Shown in pieces: positions 52,312-61,123 of a stretch of DNA of 64,000 bases. Made by a program: the position numbers and the translations under genes. Every line of letters begins with the position of its first letter. The stretch's first letter is position 1. The notes below the pieces were generated by a model that was not told where the DNA came from, ran no database searches, and saw nothing but the letters and a program-made list of their open reading frames with translations. Where the stretch lies: the NCBI GenBank assembly GCA_963974125.1, contig CAXBCH010000025.1, forward strand, positions 1 to 64,000. The letters run 5' to 3'. The stretch is from Haliea sp963974125. GTDB lineage: Bacteria; Pseudomonadota; Gammaproteobacteria; Pseudomonadales; Halieaceae.

Positions 52312-52707
52312 CTAGGCTTTGGAAAACCAGGGACAGGGTCTGGCGATGGCATTACGAGTCGCGGCTGGCGCGAACACAAGCTTGTCGTCGCATTCGTAGC
52401 TGTCCCAGCCGCCACTTGCATCGGGATTCAGTCGGGACAGCATCTGCACACCTTCCGCCAGTTTTACCACCGCCAACCCATAGGGAATCTCCCCCTCAAA
52501 ACCCTGCGGCGGACCGGCCCGAAGTACAGTGAACGTGTGCAGAACCGCACTGCCCTCGGCCTGTTGCCAGCCCAGATTCCCGGACTGGCAGAAGGGGCAG
52601 GCGTGGCGTGGATACATGTTCAGCTTGTTGCAGTCCTCGCACTTCTGTAACAGCAGTTGCCCCTTAGCGAGACCATCGCGAAATTCCTGTGTTATCGACT
52701 GTTGCAT
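52312..52707 (-). CDS. DUF35 OB-fold zinc-ribbon protein
   Basis: A 131-residue protein with a zinc ribbon, QKCEDCNKLNMYPRHACPFC (two C-x2-C pairs), followed by an OB-fold: GSAVLHTFTVLRAGPPQGFE and YGLAVVKLAEGVQMLSRLN. DUF35 proteins partner thiolase-fold enzymes; in steroid degraders the ChsH2 DUF35 domain binds the Ltp2 aldolase. It lies two bases downstream of the Cys-less thiolase-like gene. Confidence 0.88.
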   Translation of the reverse strand: MQQSITQEFRDGLAKGQLLLQKCEDCNKLNMYPRHACPFCQSGNLGWQQAEGSAVLHTFTVLRAGPPQGFEGEIPYGLAVVKLAEGVQMLSRLNPDASGGWDSYECDDKLVFAPAATRNAIARPCPWFSKA

Positions 52708-52709
52708 GA

Positions 52710-53945
52710 TCAGCTCCCGTACTCCATCCGTTCCAGCATCAATACCTGAGCGTCCATATAGGAGCCCCCGGTACCTCCGATTACACAGCGCCGACAGTCC
52801 GCAATCTGACGCTCCTGCTCCGCTCTTCTCAGCAATTGACGCACTCCCTCCACGAGTAGCGCCGTGCCCCCGCCGACACCGGTGTGACCGGCCGAGAGCA
52901 GACCGCCGTTGGTATTGATTGGAAAGCTGCCACCGGGATCGCCGTTACCCGCTGCAAACCAGCGTGCGCCTTCACCCGGAGGGGCAATGCCCAGGCCCTC
53001 TACCGCTATGGCAGTGACCGCCGCATAGGAATCATAGATTTCGCCGAAGTCCGCAGTGTCCGGCTTCCAGCCCGACTGCTGATAAGCTCTTCTGGCCGCG
53101 ATTTCCCAACCCAGCTTGCCCACTTCAAGTTCCTGGCCGATGCTGTAGTGACTGACACAGCCGCCGGAGCCAGCGACGCGTACCGCCTCTCGAATCCCCC
53201 GGGCTTTGGCGTTGGCGGCGCTGGTCATGACGAAAGCCACCGCGCCGTCGGCCAGCATGGGACACTCCATGGCGTGAAGAGGGTCGGCGACCATTCTCGA
53301 TGCCAGAACCTGCTCCACAGTCAGGGGCTTATCCCGGTACATGGCGTTGGGGTTCAGGTTGGCCCACTTCCTGAGGGTAACCAGAATCGAGGCCATCTCC
53401 TCGGGAGTTGACTTGCTCTCATGCATGTAGCGCTTCGTGATGAGAGCGCCGATCGCATTGAACTGAAGGCCCGCCACCTGTTCCCACTCTTGCGGGATAC
53501 CATTTTTGGTCAGCATATTGATCATGGCATTGACGTCGGCGGAGCCCCAGCGCTCGCATTGCAGCACAAGAACACTGCGGGCGTGACCCGCTGCAATGAG
53601 ACCGGAGGCGGCGCGCACGGCGTTGTCGCTGGTAGAACCCCCGGAATGGACCATGAAGCTGGACTTGGCCTGCTTGGACAGGCCAAGCTCCTCTACCATG
53701 CGGGAGAACACCAGATCCGCCTGATCGTCGAAGGAGTGAAGGTTAGGAATCAAAAGGATGGTATCAATATCCGAGGGCACCATACCGGCATCGTCAATAG
53801 CCAGCAGCCCTACTTTGGTAAGATCGCCAATGAATGTCCGGTCGGGATAACGACCCGAGGGAATTTCACCCACACCGACAAAAACCGGGTCATTGGGCGA
53901 ATCCTTGTCTATATAGAGGGGCCAGGTGTCGTTTGCTGTAGTCAC
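52710..53945 (-). CDS. Thiolase-fold protein lacking catalytic Cys (Ltp2-like)
   Basis: A 411-residue lipid-transfer/SCP2-type thiolase-fold protein. At the nucleophile position it reads SSFMVHSGGSTSDNAV, without Cys, while the distal NTNGGLLSAGHTGVGGG keeps the His loop. This matches Ltp2-like retro-aldolases rather than thiolases. GTG 53945 lies just after the MaoC stop. The neighbours DUF35 and MaoC reproduce the hydratase-aldolase set of steroid side-chain loci. Confidence 0.85.
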   Translation of the reverse strand: MTTANDTWPLYIDKDSPNDPVFVGVGEIPSGRYPDRTFIGDLTKVGLLAIDDAGMVPSDIDTILLIPNLHSFDDQADLVFSRMVEELGLSKQAKSSFMVHSGGSTSDNAVRAASGLIAAGHARSVLVLQCERWGSADVNAMINMLTKNGIPQEWEQVAGLQFNAIGALITKRYMHESKSTPEEMASILVTLRKWANLNPNAMYRDKPLTVEQVLASRMVADPLHAMECPMLADGAVAFVMTSAANAKARGIREAVRVAGSGGCVSHYSIGQELEVGKLGWEIAARRAYQQSGWKPDTADFGEIYDSYAAVTAIAVEGLGIAPPGEGARWFAAGNGDPGGSFPINTNGGLLSAGHTGVGGGTALLVEGVRQLLRRAEQERQIADCRRCVIGGTGGSYMDAQVLMLERMEYGS

Positions 53946-53946
53946 T

Positions 53947-54420
53947 TCAGTTCTCTCTCCGTTTGGCCAACATGATTTGCAGGAATTGCATGACTTCCAC
54001 GTCACTCTGATTGAGCACCGAGTAGTTCACATGCAGTGTGCCGTACTTGGGATTCTTGCCTTCCTCAAGCCTGGTCACCGTGGCGTGAACCTTCAGAGTG
54101 TCCCCGGGAAAGACCGGCTTTAGCGCGCGCAGGCTCTGGATTTCGACCAGGGCAACAATCGCATTGCCGTAGAATCCGCTCAGACCAACCAGACCGACAG
54201 CGATGGTGAAAGTGAAGGGACCGTGCGCTATGCGGCTACCAAACCGGGTGCCCTCGCAAAAAACCTCATCGGTATGCAGCTGGTAGTGATCACCGGTGAG
54301 GCCCGAAAACATGGTGAGGTCACCGATATCGACGGTTCTGCCCCGGGTGATCATGGTGTCACCCTCGGCAAAATCCTCGAAATACTTGTCTGCTGGATCG
54401 TGAAATATTCGGTTAACCAT
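53947..54420 (-). CDS. MaoC-type enoyl-CoA hydratase
   Basis: A 157-residue hot-dog fold protein: YFEDFAEGDTMITRGRTVDIGD, FSGLTGDHYQLHTDEVFCEG with the catalytic Asp/His, and SRIAHGPFTFTIAVGL. It hydrates enoyl-CoA thioesters. It heads a run with the aldolase-like thiolase and the DUF35 protein. ATG 54420 is 18 bases downstream of the TonB receptor stop. Confidence 0.88.
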   Translation of the reverse strand: MVNRIFHDPADKYFEDFAEGDTMITRGRTVDIGDLTMFSGLTGDHYQLHTDEVFCEGTRFGSRIAHGPFTFTIAVGLVGLSGFYGNAIVALVEIQSLRALKPVFPGDTLKVHATVTRLEEGKNPKYGTLHVNYSVLNQSDVEVMQFLQIMLAKRREN

Positions 54421-54438
54421 ATCTGCGATGCCCGTTCC

Positions 54439-56778
54439 TTAGAAGTTGTAGGAGAAACTGACTCCCACCGTCCTCGGCATCCCCGTATAGCGTGCCACCG
54501 TGTCATAGTAACTGGTTACATTGGTCCAGTAGTATTCGTCGGTGACGTTTTTGCCCCAGACCATGAGACTCCAGGACAGATCACTGGACCGGATACCCGC
54601 CCTCATGTTCAGCATGTTGTAAGAGTCGATATCGTACAGGTCGGAGCCACCGATAATGGCGGTAGTGCTGGATCGGGTCATGTAGTCAAGGCCGACGATC
54701 GCCATCAGATTTGAACTGATCGGCCACTCATAACTGCCCCCCACATTGGCCTGGTTTTCAGGGCTGAAGGGAACGTCTGTGCCGGAGAAATCAATGGGCT
54801 CAGCCACCAGGGTTTCATCATTTTCACCAACGAACTTCTCAATAGTGGCATCGAGGTACGTGTAGTTCAGGTAAACCCGCAGCCCTTCGAGCGGCGCATA
54901 AATGGTCTCCAACTCGAACCCGTTTACACTGGTCTCGGGCACATTCACCAGAACATCCAGTTTCCCAAATATCGGATCGCTAAGCTTGGAACGCAGCTGT
55001 CGGTCCTCGTAATCGTAATGGAACACCGTCGCATTGAGCTGCATACTGCGCTCTAGCAGCGATGCCTTCACGCCAGCTTCATAGGACAGCACGGACTCCT
55101 GGGTAACAGGCACAAGTTGGGTGTTGGTGGAACTGGCCAGTGCCGGCAGGCTGCCGGCCTTATAGCCCTTGGTCAGGTTGGCATACATGAGAATGTTGTC
55201 GGAGGCCGCCCAGTCCACCCCGAGACGCCAGGCCGTGTTGTCTTCCTCCAGGATAGCGTCGTGCCTTCCGGGGAGCCCGGTCGGGGCATTACCCAGAATG
55301 CCATTGGTGTCCAGAGTGTGGCACGCATTCGGCTGCACGGTAAAAGGGACAGGCGGATCGATTCCCAGACCAAGCTGAACCGGAATCGTCAGGATACTGA
55401 ACAGTTCAGCGTTGCCGCCTCCGGGCACATCGTAGTTACAGCCCTCCATCTCACGATCGGCCTCGGTATAGCGAACCCCGGCCTTCAACTTGAAGTCGGA
55501 CAGCTGATACTCGCTGCTGGCAAACACCGCGCGATTCTCCATCGTCTGGTCGCTGTAATAGCCGCTGAAACCCTCCAGTGGAAATGCCACGGTAACGGTC
55601 GACACTGAGAAGTCCAACAGGTAGTTGTCGCGCGCTTCATCTTCCGAGTAATTGGCGCCGACAATCCAGCTCAAATTCCCCTCGCCTGAACTTGCCAACC
55701 TGATTTCCTGGGCAAATGTTTTCACTTTACCCTCGATTTCAGGCACGTCGAAGTTTCGCTCGGCAACGCCATCGCCGTCATAGCGGAGAAAGTGGTCGTA
55801 ATCCGCATAGGAGGTCATCGAGGTGAAGGTCATATCGCTGGTGAGTTCATAATCCAGGCGCAGCGTAAGATTCTGCAACTCGTTGTCCTTGGCCAGGCCG
55901 ATGGAATCGGTAAAGTCCGCGGCGCGGTTGTCCTCCGGCGCGCGAGGCTGGTCCTTGATGGAGACCGCGTCTGCCACCGCAGGAATATTGGGCCGATATT
56001 GGAGGAACTGGGGCGCCTGCGGGTCACCCTTGTCTGACCAATAGTTAACGGTTGCGGAGACGCTCAGCCGTTCCGTCGGAGTCCACTCCAGAATTCCTCG
56101 GGCCGAGAGGATATCCTTCTCGCCGTTCTTCGCGTTGATGGTGTAGCCGCGCTGCCATTCATCGGCCTGCACCTTTTTCACCGCTATGCGGCCTTTGAGT
56201 GAGTCGCTCAACGCGCCGCTGAGGTAGCCCTCGAGAGAGACCTCGTCAAAGGTGCCATATCCTGCGGTAATGTTGCCTTCAAAATTCTCCGTGGGCTTGG
56301 CCGCGATCATGTTGATCGCCCCACCGGTGGCATTGTTGCCAAACAACGTTCCCTGTGGGCCCTTCAGGACTTCCACCCGCTCCAGATCGATCGCGATGTG
56401 GTTGGTCAGCACCGGAAACGGCAGCGGCGACTCATCGATATAGATGCTGACGTCCGGGTAGGCACTCAACGTGGATTCATAGAACCCCACGCCCCTCAGC
56501 GTGTAGACCGGAGTGTCGGTGCCGCTGGTCGAGTAGGACAGACCCGGCACCTGCAGAGCGATGTCCTCAAGGGAAGTGATGTTCTTATCCTTCATGTCCG
56601 ATCCGCTCAGCACAGCAACAGTCAGGCCAAGATCATTCAGGTTCTCTGCCCGCTTCTGGGCGGTGACTACGATTTCCTCCAGGGTAGAAGCCTGCAGCAT
56701 GGCCGGGGTCAGAGCCACGCAGAGGGCAAGTGCACGCTTGGAGAAGACGGCGTTGGGATTTTCAGCTGTCGTATTCAT
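54439..56778 (-). CDS. TonB-dependent outer-membrane receptor
   Basis: A 779-residue receptor. After a signal region (RALALCVALTPAMLQAS) the TonB-box-like LEEIVVTAQKRAENLNDL and plug (SLEDIALQVPGLSYSTSGTD, KGPQGTLFGNNATGGAINM) precede a 22-strand barrel ending GMPRTVGVSFSYNF. It imports a bulky ligand across the outer membrane, probably the cluster's substrate. Two ACAAATG-type sites lie upstream of ATG 56778. Confidence 0.92.
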   Translation of the reverse strand: MNTTAENPNAVFSKRALALCVALTPAMLQASTLEEIVVTAQKRAENLNDLGLTVAVLSGSDMKDKNITSLEDIALQVPGLSYSTSGTDTPVYTLRGVGFYESTLSAYPDVSIYIDESPLPFPVLTNHIAIDLERVEVLKGPQGTLFGNNATGGAINMIAAKPTENFEGNITAGYGTFDEVSLEGYLSGALSDSLKGRIAVKKVQADEWQRGYTINAKNGEKDILSARGILEWTPTERLSVSATVNYWSDKGDPQAPQFLQYRPNIPAVADAVSIKDQPRAPEDNRAADFTDSIGLAKDNELQNLTLRLDYELTSDMTFTSMTSYADYDHFLRYDGDGVAERNFDVPEIEGKVKTFAQEIRLASSGEGNLSWIVGANYSEDEARDNYLLDFSVSTVTVAFPLEGFSGYYSDQTMENRAVFASSEYQLSDFKLKAGVRYTEADREMEGCNYDVPGGGNAELFSILTIPVQLGLGIDPPVPFTVQPNACHTLDTNGILGNAPTGLPGRHDAILEEDNTAWRLGVDWAASDNILMYANLTKGYKAGSLPALASSTNTQLVPVTQESVLSYEAGVKASLLERSMQLNATVFHYDYEDRQLRSKLSDPIFGKLDVLVNVPETSVNGFELETIYAPLEGLRVYLNYTYLDATIEKFVGENDETLVAEPIDFSGTDVPFSPENQANVGGSYEWPISSNLMAIVGLDYMTRSSTTAIIGGSDLYDIDSYNMLNMRAGIRSSDLSWSLMVWGKNVTDEYYWTNVTSYYDTVARYTGMPRTVGVSFSYNF

Positions 56779-56840
56779 TCGGATATGCCTCAGGTTGCTT
56801 ATTGTAATGTACTTAAAACGAACGGTTGTTTGCTAAGCTA

Positions 56841-56852
56841 ACAATCATTTGT
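56841..56852. promoter_or_regulatory. TetR-type operator, site 2
   Basis: The minus-strand reading ACAAATGATTGT matches the 12-mer at 43631 at 11 of 12 positions. A weaker version, ACGAACGGTTGT (9 of 12), overlaps the region just downstream at about 56818. Both lie in the 250-base gap upstream of the TonB receptor gene. Confidence 0.5.
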
Positions 56853-57030
56853 TTTATTGTCAACGAATTTTTTACCCCACCAGCAGCGCTGGCCCTTCAA
56901 GATTCCTGGCAGGTTACATCAGAGAACGGCGCCGCCAGTCTGCAAACAAAACCGAACAGCACCAGGTTTGGCCGCCCGAGCGGCACTAGGTCAGCGTACT
57001 CCGGGATGAGGTAGCAAGATGGTCGGCGTA

Positions 57031-57231
57031 TCAATCCTCAATGATGGTTATGGCCTGCTCTGGACAACTCTGCGCCCCGATTCGAGCCTGCTTGTGCAAA
57101 TGCTCGGGAACCTCGAAAACCTGGCCGATCTGCTCGTTGTAGCCGTTATCGTCCAACTCATAGACATCGCTGGCGTAAGTCCAGCAGCGGCCTTGGCCGC
57201 TACACAGGGTTTCATCGATTTTTACTTTCAT
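57031..57231 (-). CDS. P450-type [3Fe-4S] ferredoxin
   Basis: A 66-residue ferredoxin, KVKIDETLCSGQGRCWTYA followed by QSCPEQAITI: three Cys ligands in the arrangement of P450-associated [3Fe-4S] ferredoxins. It sits 41 bases downstream of the oxocamphor-hydrolase-like gene in the P450 operon and is the most likely direct electron donor to the P450. Confidence 0.88.
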   Translation of the reverse strand: MKVKIDETLCSGQGRCWTYASDVYELDDNGYNEQIGQVFEVPEHLHKQARIGAQSCPEQAITIIED

Positions 57232-57272
57232 CTTTGTTTCTCCTGACTGTGATTTCAGTTGGCGGTTATTCT

Positions 57273-58061
57273 CTATTGCGCATCTTTCATTCTGCCCGCC
57301 GTGGGCAAGGCTGCGATTGCGGCCAGGGCTTCCAGCGCCAACCCCATGCCAAGTCCCTCCTCCAACAACCGCTTGATCCGTTGGGTCAGGGCAACCCGGG
57401 TATAACGGCGTGTCAGCTCTGGCATGGCCGCGATGTAGCGCGCCAGCTCCATGGCGCGCGGCAGCAGTTCATCCGGCGCCAACACTTCGTTGACGGCGCC
57501 GTACTCCTTGGCAAGAGCAGCGGTCAGTTCCTCACCACTAAGCAGGAAGTAGCTGCCGCGATTAGGGCCGATAAGGTACGGCCAGACCACATGAGCACCG
57601 TCGCCGGGGACTATGCCTGACATGAAGTGGGGCGCATCCTGAAAAATCGCGGTGTCGGACGCGAGCACAATGTCGGACAAAACGGGAATCTCGGGATGTA
57701 TGCGGGCCGGCCCGTTGACGGCGGCAATCACAGGCACTTCGATATTCAACAGATTCAGCAGCAGCCGGCGCCCATCATAGAAGGTCAGGTCCCAGTCCAG
57801 GGCACTGCTCAGCTTGAAACTTCCGGCATCGATATCGGCGCAAAAATTGTCGCCGGTGCCGGTGAGGACGACCACCTTGTTTTCCCTGTCGGCCGACACG
57901 TGATTGAAGCAGTAACCCAACTCCTCGTGCGCCCGCGCACTCCAGACAAACGCTCCGCCACCGGTGTGCAGGGTCAGCACCAGAATCCCGTCGTCCCGCT
58001 CCAGCCTGATGTTCTCGTAGCGGTCTTTGTAGGCGTCAAACTTCTCGGCTATCAGGGACAT
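57273..58061 (-). CDS. 6-oxocamphor-hydrolase-like beta-diketone hydrolase
   Basis: A 262-residue crotonase-superfamily protein that resembles 6-oxocamphor hydrolase rather than enoyl-CoA hydratases. AVNGPARIHPEIPVLSDIVL, TAIFQDAPHFMSGIVPGDG and RYTRVALTQRIKRLLEEG keep the His, His and Asp positions of that enzyme's retro-Claisen site, while the hydratase GG motif is missing. The family cleaves cyclic beta-diketones by a C-C hydrolysis without CoA. ATG 58061 overlaps the P450 end. Adjacent P450 and SDR genes could make the diketone. Confidence 0.8.
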   Translation of the reverse strand: MSLIAEKFDAYKDRYENIRLERDDGILVLTLHTGGGAFVWSARAHEELGYCFNHVSADRENKVVVLTGTGDNFCADIDAGSFKLSSALDWDLTFYDGRRLLLNLLNIEVPVIAAVNGPARIHPEIPVLSDIVLASDTAIFQDAPHFMSGIVPGDGAHVVWPYLIGPNRGSYFLLSGEELTAALAKEYGAVNEVLAPDELLPRAMELARYIAAMPELTRRYTRVALTQRIKRLLEEGLGMGLALEALAAIAALPTAGRMKDAQ

Positions 58062-58063
58062 CC

Positions 58064-59293
58064 TCAAAACTCCAGATTGAGATCGCGCATGGAACGCAGG
58101 AATCCGGTCTCGTATTTGGGTTGAGTACCGGGCTTCACCCTGAACTCAGGGATGCGTCTCAGCCACTCTTCCAGAGTGGTTTTCAATTCCACTCGAGCCA
58201 GGTGTGAGCCGATACAGCGATGGGGGCCAACGCCAAAGGCGGAATGCAGCACTGACTTGCGGTGAATATCAATCTGGGTCGGATTCTCAACCACACGCGG
58301 ATCCCGGGATGAAGCCGCGTAGCACAGCATCACGAAATCGTCCTTCTTGATTTCCGTGCCAGCGACCTCTACATCGCGGGTCGCTGTGCGCCCCAGCGCG
58401 ACAACTGGCGGAAACAGGCGCGCAAACTCCTCGATCGCCATATCCAACAGCGACGGGTCGTCCCGAAGGGCTTGACGGTCCGCCGGGTGAGTCGCCAGGT
58501 AATGAATCGCAGAACCCATGACGTACGTGGTCGTTGCGATGCCTCCAAAGGTTATGTCCACCAGCACGCTGACCTGGTGCTCCCAGGGGGCATGACTGCC
58601 ATCCGGATAGCGCACATTCTCCAGAATAGTACTGACCAGATCCTCCCGAGGTGCTTCCTGCGAACGTTTCCGGAGGTAGTCGTCGAGATAGCTGAAGATC
58701 ACTTCAAAATGCCTGGGGCGCTCGGCGGGGGGAGCGAAAGTGCCCTGCTCGACCGAATTGACCAGCATCTGCAGATCCTCGACCGGGACCCCGAGTATGT
58801 TCTTGAAGAACGCCCAGCCCGGAAGAATCGCGCCAAATTCGCTGATGAATTCGCACTCCCCCCGGTCAATAAACCGGTCTATCAGGATGTTGACGTCCGC
58901 CCGTATCTGCGGTTCGTAGAGTACAACCCGCTTCGGACTCAAGTGAGGGTTCAGGACATCCCGCCAGGCCGTGTGGATCGGAGGATCCGATTCCTCTGGC
59001 ATGAGGTAGGGGAGTCCGTCGGGACGATTGGGTTGATAGCCCTTGGCGCTGGAGAAGGTCTTCCAGTCCTGACCGACGCGGCGGACATCCTCATTGCGGG
59101 ACACCACCCAGTAGCCGTCACCAACATTACTGCGCGCGACCGGACAATGCTCAAGCATGTTGTCGAGAATCTCGTGGATTTTCTCGTTGAACGCGGGGTC
59201 GTCGTAATCGAAGTCATTGAAGAAGTCGCGCCCGAACCGGGCAATCAATTCTTCTTTTGAAGGCTTGGCGCCTGCTTCACCGGAATTGCTCAT
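58064..59293 (-). CDS. Cytochrome P450 with atypical I-helix
   Basis: A 409-residue soluble P450. The heme loop FGVGPHRCIGSHLARVEL and the ExxR motif in AIEEFARLF are intact. The I-helix reads VDITFGGIATTTY: the usual acidic residue before the Thr is Ala. SDPPIHTAWRDVLNPHLSP and the DPRVVENP stretch are family features. ATG 59293 follows a GAGGTGA site; the frame to 59386 is extension. It would hydroxylate the imported cyclic substrate, with the ferredoxin two genes away. Confidence 0.92.
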   Translation of the reverse strand: MSNSGEAGAKPSKEELIARFGRDFFNDFDYDDPAFNEKIHEILDNMLEHCPVARSNVGDGYWVVSRNEDVRRVGQDWKTFSSAKGYQPNRPDGLPYLMPEESDPPIHTAWRDVLNPHLSPKRVVLYEPQIRADVNILIDRFIDRGECEFISEFGAILPGWAFFKNILGVPVEDLQMLVNSVEQGTFAPPAERPRHFEVIFSYLDDYLRKRSQEAPREDLVSTILENVRYPDGSHAPWEHQVSVLVDITFGGIATTTYVMGSAIHYLATHPADRQALRDDPSLLDMAIEEFARLFPPVVALGRTATRDVEVAGTEIKKDDFVMLCYAASSRDPRVVENPTQIDIHRKSVLHSAFGVGPHRCIGSHLARVELKTTLEEWLRRIPEFRVKPGTQPKYETGFLRSMRDLNLEF

Positions 59294-59382
59294 GATGACT
59301 GTCACCTCTTCATTGCGGAAAGGGCGCATAGCTGCGCTGAAATGAACTCTACCGCCGATGGTAGTAGTCTCATACAAATAAA

Positions 59383-59394
59383 ACAAGCATTTGT
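59383..59394. promoter_or_regulatory. TetR-type operator, site 3
   Basis: The minus-strand reading ACAAATGCTTGT matches the cluster 12-mer at 11 of 12 positions. It lies between the P450 operon and the divergent TetR gene at 59534, where both promoters would be. Confidence 0.5.
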
Positions 59395-59533
59395 TTTGCT
59401 TTTCTCAGGATTTGCGCTATAAAATAAGCAGGACAAGTTCTAATATAGGCATGCCAAGGAACTAACACTTGTTCAATCCACTGGTCGCCGTTAGTTTGGA
59501 CATGCCGAGCTAAGCATCTGGAAGCCAAGAAAT

Positions 59534-60127
59534 ATGCAGAAACCCCAGGAAAGTTCGTCGAAAGGAAGAATTGCTATCGTCGAAGCGGCCTCAAGCCTCT
59601 TCAGTGAATTCGGGTACAACGGCACAACCATGCGCGACATTGCAACCCGGGTAGGGACGCTGCCCGGCAGCCTGTACTCTCATATCAAGAGCAAAGAGGA
59701 GATACTGCTGGAAATTGTCGCCACCGGCATTCACCGATTCCTCGAGATTGAGGATGAGGTACGTGCCCTCGACGGAAGCGCCGAGGACAAACTCAGGCAT
59801 GCCGTCATAGCGCACCTTAAAGTGGTGTCAGAAAATCCAGAGCGGATGCTTATCGTATTTCACCAGTGGCGCTTCTTGACCGAGCCCAACTTGTCCAGCG
59901 CAGTCCGTCTGCGCCGCCGATACGCTGCCGCCTTCAGTGATATTCTTAAGGAGGGCATTGCCAGCGGCGAGTTCACTCCGAACCTCGATCCAAAAGTTGA
60001 GGTATTTTCAATCCTGGGGGCGCTCAACTGGGCGCCGGAATGGTACTCCCCGAATGGTCCCTACAGCCCGGAACAGATTGGCAACAAGATGACCGACACG
60101 CTTCTTTATGGCTTGAGGCCCAGATAA
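59534..60127 (+). CDS. TetR/AcrR family repressor of the catabolic cluster
   Basis: A 197-residue TetR-type regulator. The HTH is IVEAASSLFSEFGYNGTTMR and DIATRVGTLPGSLYSHIKSK. The C-terminal helices would bind a CoA ester or the substrate. It is divergent from the P450 operon, and its likely operator motif recurs in four intergenic regions of the cluster. This makes it the best candidate for the local regulator. Confidence 0.88.
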   Translation: MQKPQESSSKGRIAIVEAASSLFSEFGYNGTTMRDIATRVGTLPGSLYSHIKSKEEILLEIVATGIHRFLEIEDEVRALDGSAEDKLRHAVIAHLKVVSENPERMLIVFHQWRFLTEPNLSSAVRLRRRYAAAFSDILKEGIASGEFTPNLDPKVEVFSILGALNWAPEWYSPNGPYSPEQIGNKMTDTLLYGLRPR

Positions 60128-60183
60128 AGCACAGATTGGGATCAAGCGGGCCTTGGAGCCCGCCGTTCAGCATCATTACCAGA

Positions 60184-60933
60184 TCAGAGGGCTGTCATGC
60201 CCCCATCAATAATGTGCTCCGCTCCGGTAATGAATCTTGATTCATCAGAAGCAAGGAACACCACGAGGTCGGAGACCTCTGACGGATCTGCCAGTCGGCG
60301 CAACGGGATCTGGGTCAGAGCATCCCCACCCTCTTCGTCTGTGGCCGCTGCCATCATCGGCGTCCTGATGTACCCGGGGTGCACGGAATTGACCCGTATA
60401 CCGTGTTCACCATATTCCACCGCTACCTGCTTGGTCATACCCCTGACGGCAAATTTGCTGGCCACGTAGGCAAGATTCGGCGCGCCATAAATGGCTACAA
60501 TACCTGCGATCGAGGAGATATTCACAATGGACCCACCTCCCGCTTTCAGCATGCCAGGTAACACGGCCTTCATGCCCAGGAAGACGCCGACCTGATTGAT
60601 GTCACAGACTTTTTTGTAAACATCGACACTCAAGTCAGTCGTCGCCGCAATATCGCCCAGAACCCCCGCATTGTTGACCAGCACGTTAACGGTGCCAAAG
60701 CGGCTTTCGGCGGTGGCAACAACCTCAGCCCAGCTGGCAGCGTCGGCCACATCCTGCTTCATGAACAGTGCATTGTCGCCAATTTCGGCGGCGATACGTT
60801 TGCCATCAGCTTCGTTGATGTCGGTCATAATAACCTTCGCGCCGTGCCCGGCCAGCACGCGCGCGTGGGATTCGCCCATGCCCTGGGCCGCACCGGTGAT
60901 AATCGCAATTTTTCCATCCAGTCTTTTCATCAT
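60184..60933 (-). CDS. Short-chain dehydrogenase/reductase
   Basis: A 249-residue SDR with the nucleotide motif AIITGAAQGMGESHARVLAG, VNVLVNNAGVLGD, the catalytic Ser in NISSIAGIVAIYGAP and Y-x3-K in LAYVASKFAVRG. MTDINEADG suggests NAD rather than NADP. It would oxidise an alcohol to a ketone, for example the P450 product. Operator site 4 lies about 93 bases upstream. Confidence 0.9.
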   Translation of the reverse strand: MMKRLDGKIAIITGAAQGMGESHARVLAGHGAKVIMTDINEADGKRIAAEIGDNALFMKQDVADAASWAEVVATAESRFGTVNVLVNNAGVLGDIAATTDLSVDVYKKVCDINQVGVFLGMKAVLPGMLKAGGGSIVNISSIAGIVAIYGAPNLAYVASKFAVRGMTKQVAVEYGEHGIRVNSVHPGYIRTPMMAAATDEEGGDALTQIPLRRLADPSEVSDLVVFLASDESRFITGAEHIIDGGMTAL

Positions 60934-61025
60934 TAAGCTCCGTTTTACATTATGTCATCTAAGCAAGGAGAAGCGGTCGCTCACGTCCACAAGGGCGCAT
61001 TTAGCAGGTCGCACCAAGATACCAA

Positions 61026-61037
61026 ACAAATGTTTGT
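61026..61037. promoter_or_regulatory. TetR-type operator, site 4
   Basis: ACAAATGTTTGT, identical to the site at 43631; the flanking bases extend it to AACAAATGTTTGTT, which fits a dimer site better still. It lies upstream of the SDR gene at 60933. Confidence 0.55.
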
Positions 61038-61123
61038 TATTCAAAAGGTAAATACCACCGCGTGTAATTTCAATAGCCAACGAGATTGCCGTCACTATCA
61101 CACTGGCACCGGCACGAATGTTT

